Shown here piece after piece: positions 62,656 to 64,000 of a DNA stretch of 64,000 nucleotides (positions within the stretch are counted from its first letter, which is position 1; every line of letters begins with the position of its first letter). The notes under the pieces were generated by a model, which worked only from the letters and a program-made list of their open reading frames with translations, was not told the origin of the DNA and did not search any database. Origin of the DNA: Henricia sp. BOLD:AAB3569 (taxonomy: Eukaryota; Echinodermata; Asteroidea; Spinulosida; Echinasteridae). Location: assembly GCA_037783545.1 (NCBI GenBank), contig JBBELK010001246.1, positions 372,001 through 436,000 on the forward strand, read 5' to 3'. Made by a program: the position numbers and the translations under genes.

Positions 62656-62761
62656 ATTGTCCGACTTTTACGCCAAGCCAGAACACGTAAAAGACAGAGA
62701 GCTAGTATTCATCGTGGGCGGTCTGGGTTTACTGACATTTTTGGTTTACAAATATATCTAA
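62627..62761 (+). CDS. 44-aa single-span membrane protein
   Basis: ATG at 62627, stop TAA at 62759-62761. The N-terminal half is polar (LTREPRLSDFYAKPEHVKDR). The C-terminal half is a membrane span (LVFIVGGLGLLTFLVYKYI) running to the stop. It overlaps the upstream gene by 29 bases and ends 9 bases before the integrase ATG. The C-terminal span is similar in style to the 93-aa protein ending at 57759 (YLAIAGMGYLIYKVV), so the two may be functional analogues. Confidence 0.65.
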   Translation: MPVGLTREPRLSDFYAKPEHVKDRELVFIVGGLGLLTFLVYKYI

Positions 62762-62770
62762 ATTAAATAA

Positions 62771-63766
62771 ATGACTATGAACGACAAGAAATTTGCCAAG
62801 TTGTATTACGGGCCAAGGGGGTACTAGAAGGGTGATGGTGCGGTTAAGAATTTAGCTAAAAAAGCAAAGACGAGTGAAGCAGAATCTAGAAATTGGTTGC
62901 GCAAACAAGCAATGTGGCAAATTTATCTGCCACCCCCGACGTATATACCTAGGCCTACTTCTTTAAATTCTAGTTACGGCGTACCAAACGTCATGCATCA
63001 AGCCGACCTGTTGTTTTTGCCCTACGACAAAGTTGGGTCTAAAACCTTTAAATACGCGTTGACGGTCGTGGACGTCGCGAGTAGATATAAAGAAGCCGAG
63101 CCGCTAACTTCTAAGACTACGGATCAAGTTACCGACGCCATTAACAAAATTTACAAGCGATCGCCTTTGACGTGGCCAAAGATTATTAAAGTAGATCCGG
63201 GTAGAAAGTTTATGGGTAGTTTTAGCGCGCTCATTAATAAAAATGGTGCTATAGTACAACGCGGCATACCCGGTCTACATCGAGCCCAGGGTATAGTAGA
63301 GAGATTCAACAGGTCATTGGCCGAGGTATTATTCGGTCATCAATACTCGGAAGAAATGCTTGACCCAAAGTCTAGAAATACAGAGTGGGTAAAGAGACTC
63401 CCCGACGTAATCAAAGCTATGAATGATGAGGTGACGCGTTTGATCGGTAAGAAGCCTATAGACGCCATTAAATTGAAGCGAGTCGAGCAAACGCCCGCAG
63501 CACCCGGCGTTAAAGAGACGCCGCTAAAAATTAGTAAAGATTTAGTCAGGTATATGTATCAGCCGGGTGAGTCAGAGGGTGGTGAAAAGAGGCGAGCGAC
63601 TGATCCCATATGGTCTCTTCAAACGTTTACGATCAAAGAGTACACGCGCACGCGCGGTCAACCAATCTTGTATTATTTAAACGACCCCGCTCCAAAGAGG
63701 TATTTTGTGCGACAAGAGCTTCAAGTAGTGCCCGCGGGCACAGAGCTGCCACCCTCTGTAGAGTAG
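62771..63766 (+). pseudogene. Retroviral-type (rve) integrase of the Polinton-like element
   Basis: The frame opens MTMNDKKFAKLYYGPRGY, meets TAG at 62825-62827 and continues with KGDGAVKNLAKKAKTSEAES into the main open part. Catalytic core (numbered from the Met at 62897): D37 in HQADLLFLPYDKVG, D100 in KVDPGRKFMG, E135 in AQGIVERFNRSLAEVLFGHQ. A C-terminal chromo/SH3-like end follows (RGQPILYYLND, KRYFVRQELQVV). Related integrases, from memory, have Trp at the position of the stop, so a TGG-to-TAG change is likely. The enzyme would insert element DNA into the host genome. Its 3' end overlaps the polymerase gene on the other strand by 46 bases. Confidence 0.9.
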
Positions 63767-64000
63767 TGTCCGTACGCTTGGGTATTTATGCCGTCGTTTA
63801 AAAGAAATCTCTTTGTATCCAGAGGCGAAATTGCTAACTTATTCTGAGTGATTGAGTAAATTTGATGCTTTTCGCTCTTTAAAATGTTTTGTTTTTCGTA
63901 AACCAGAGTAGATTTAAATAGGGATTGTTTGTACAAGTCTAGCGTCAGGTTGTCTCTGACCACCACCTTTTTAATGCCTTTTGCCTTTTTGATGACGTCT
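63721..64000 (-). CDS. Protein-primed DNA polymerase B, C-terminus (partial, runs off window)
   Basis: Open from the right edge to a stop at 63721-63723. Landmarks: KKAKGIKKVVVRDNLTL, LYKQSLFKSTLVYEKQN, SEKHQIYSITQNKLAISPLD, TKRFLLNDGINTQAYGHY. The ending 'H.(V/I)Y(T/S)....NK.A.S..D.KR....DG..T.A.GH' is the characteristic C-terminus of family B protein-primed polymerases of Polintons, adintoviruses and organellar plasmids. The last 11 residues are encoded opposite the integrase end. The catalytic domains lie beyond the window. Confidence 0.85.
   Translation of the reverse strand, partial: DVIKKAKGIKKVVVRDNLTLDLYKQSLFKSTLVYEKQNILKSEKHQIYSITQNKLAISPLDTKRFLLNDGINTQAYGHYSTEGGSSVPAGTT

Larger units (their letters stand above)
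52586..64000. mobile_element. Polinton/Maverick-like element (integrated virus-like), right end outside the window
   Basis: The gene set is retroviral-type integrase, protein-primed DNA polymerase B (C-terminus), FtsK/HerA-type packaging ATPase (fragment), capsid-type proteins and several small membrane proteins. This combination is diagnostic of Polintons and related adintovirus-like elements. The left limit is approximate, set by the first gene at 52641. Terminal inverted repeats cannot be checked because the right end is not in the window. Intergenic sequence is markedly AT-rich compared with the genes. Nonsense codons, frameshifts, a deletion and a MITE show that this copy is decayed. Confidence 0.85.

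Noticed and set aside
57853-62827. Alternative genetic code (TAA or TAG read as amino acids)
   Set aside because: Other genes in the element end normally at TAA or TAG, and the interrupted positions do not call for one amino acid (Gln-like versus Trp). Nonsense mutation is simpler.

Overview
The window is non-coding-looking, repeat-packed animal DNA with no complete host gene that I can recognise. Almost everything identifiable is a mobile element or a virus-like element, often nested in one another. The best host clue is a Ty3/Gypsy element whose integrase lies upstream of reverse transcriptase. This is the Gmr1-like pol order, described from deuterostomes. Together with tRNA-derived SINEs, an L2-type LINE and palindromic MITEs, it suggests a marine invertebrate deuterostome (echinoderm, hemichordate or lancelet); that is an inference. 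Layout, left half: 1-13.1 kb holds repeats only. These are a composite of 351-bp and 492-bp tandem units rich in TGACGTCA (2.46-4.69 kb), a perfect 53-bp-arm hairpin (4.5 kb), and a GACGTC-rich palindromic array with its satellites (7.3-10.7 kb). A broken Tc1-like transposase follows at 13.1-13.6 kb. From 13,730 to 39,465 a single Gmr1-like retrotransposon (flanked by ATAT) has been split by a series of later insertions: an 8.4-kb CACTA-like transposon with an exon-like gene fragment and a 4.3-kb gag-only LTR element in the 5' LTR; a 965-bp TTAA-flanked element in protease; a 3.6-kb element with 50-bp inverted ends before integrase; and about 1.2 kb in the 3' LTR. Several of these can be proved by an intact 'empty site' or by reading frames that meet again across the insertion. 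Layout, right half: 39.5-52.2 kb has a minisatellite, a 5'-truncated L2/CR1 LINE, a SINE interrupted by a MITE, an inverted second copy of the GACGTC family with a 148-bp palindrome, and a second SINE whose tail matches the LINE tail. From about 52.6 kb to the end of the window is a Polinton/Maverick-like element (virus-like, integrated): zinc-ribbon protein, membrane protein, three paralogous capsid-type proteins, a large structural protein, small membrane proteins, a long coiled-coil/membrane protein, a packaging ATPase fragment, a double-jelly-roll-type major capsid protein, a retroviral-type integrase and the C-terminus of protein-primed DNA polymerase B, which runs off the right edge. Genes are in compact divergent and convergent blocks with shared TATA-like promoter motifs and an 86-bp palindrome at one convergent junction. 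Many genes carry nonsense codons, frameshifts, a deletion or a MITE, so this copy looks inactive. Small indels are common throughout, and some may be assembly errors; this cannot be decided from one sequence. Family assignments are from motif recognition and memory of the families, not from database searches.
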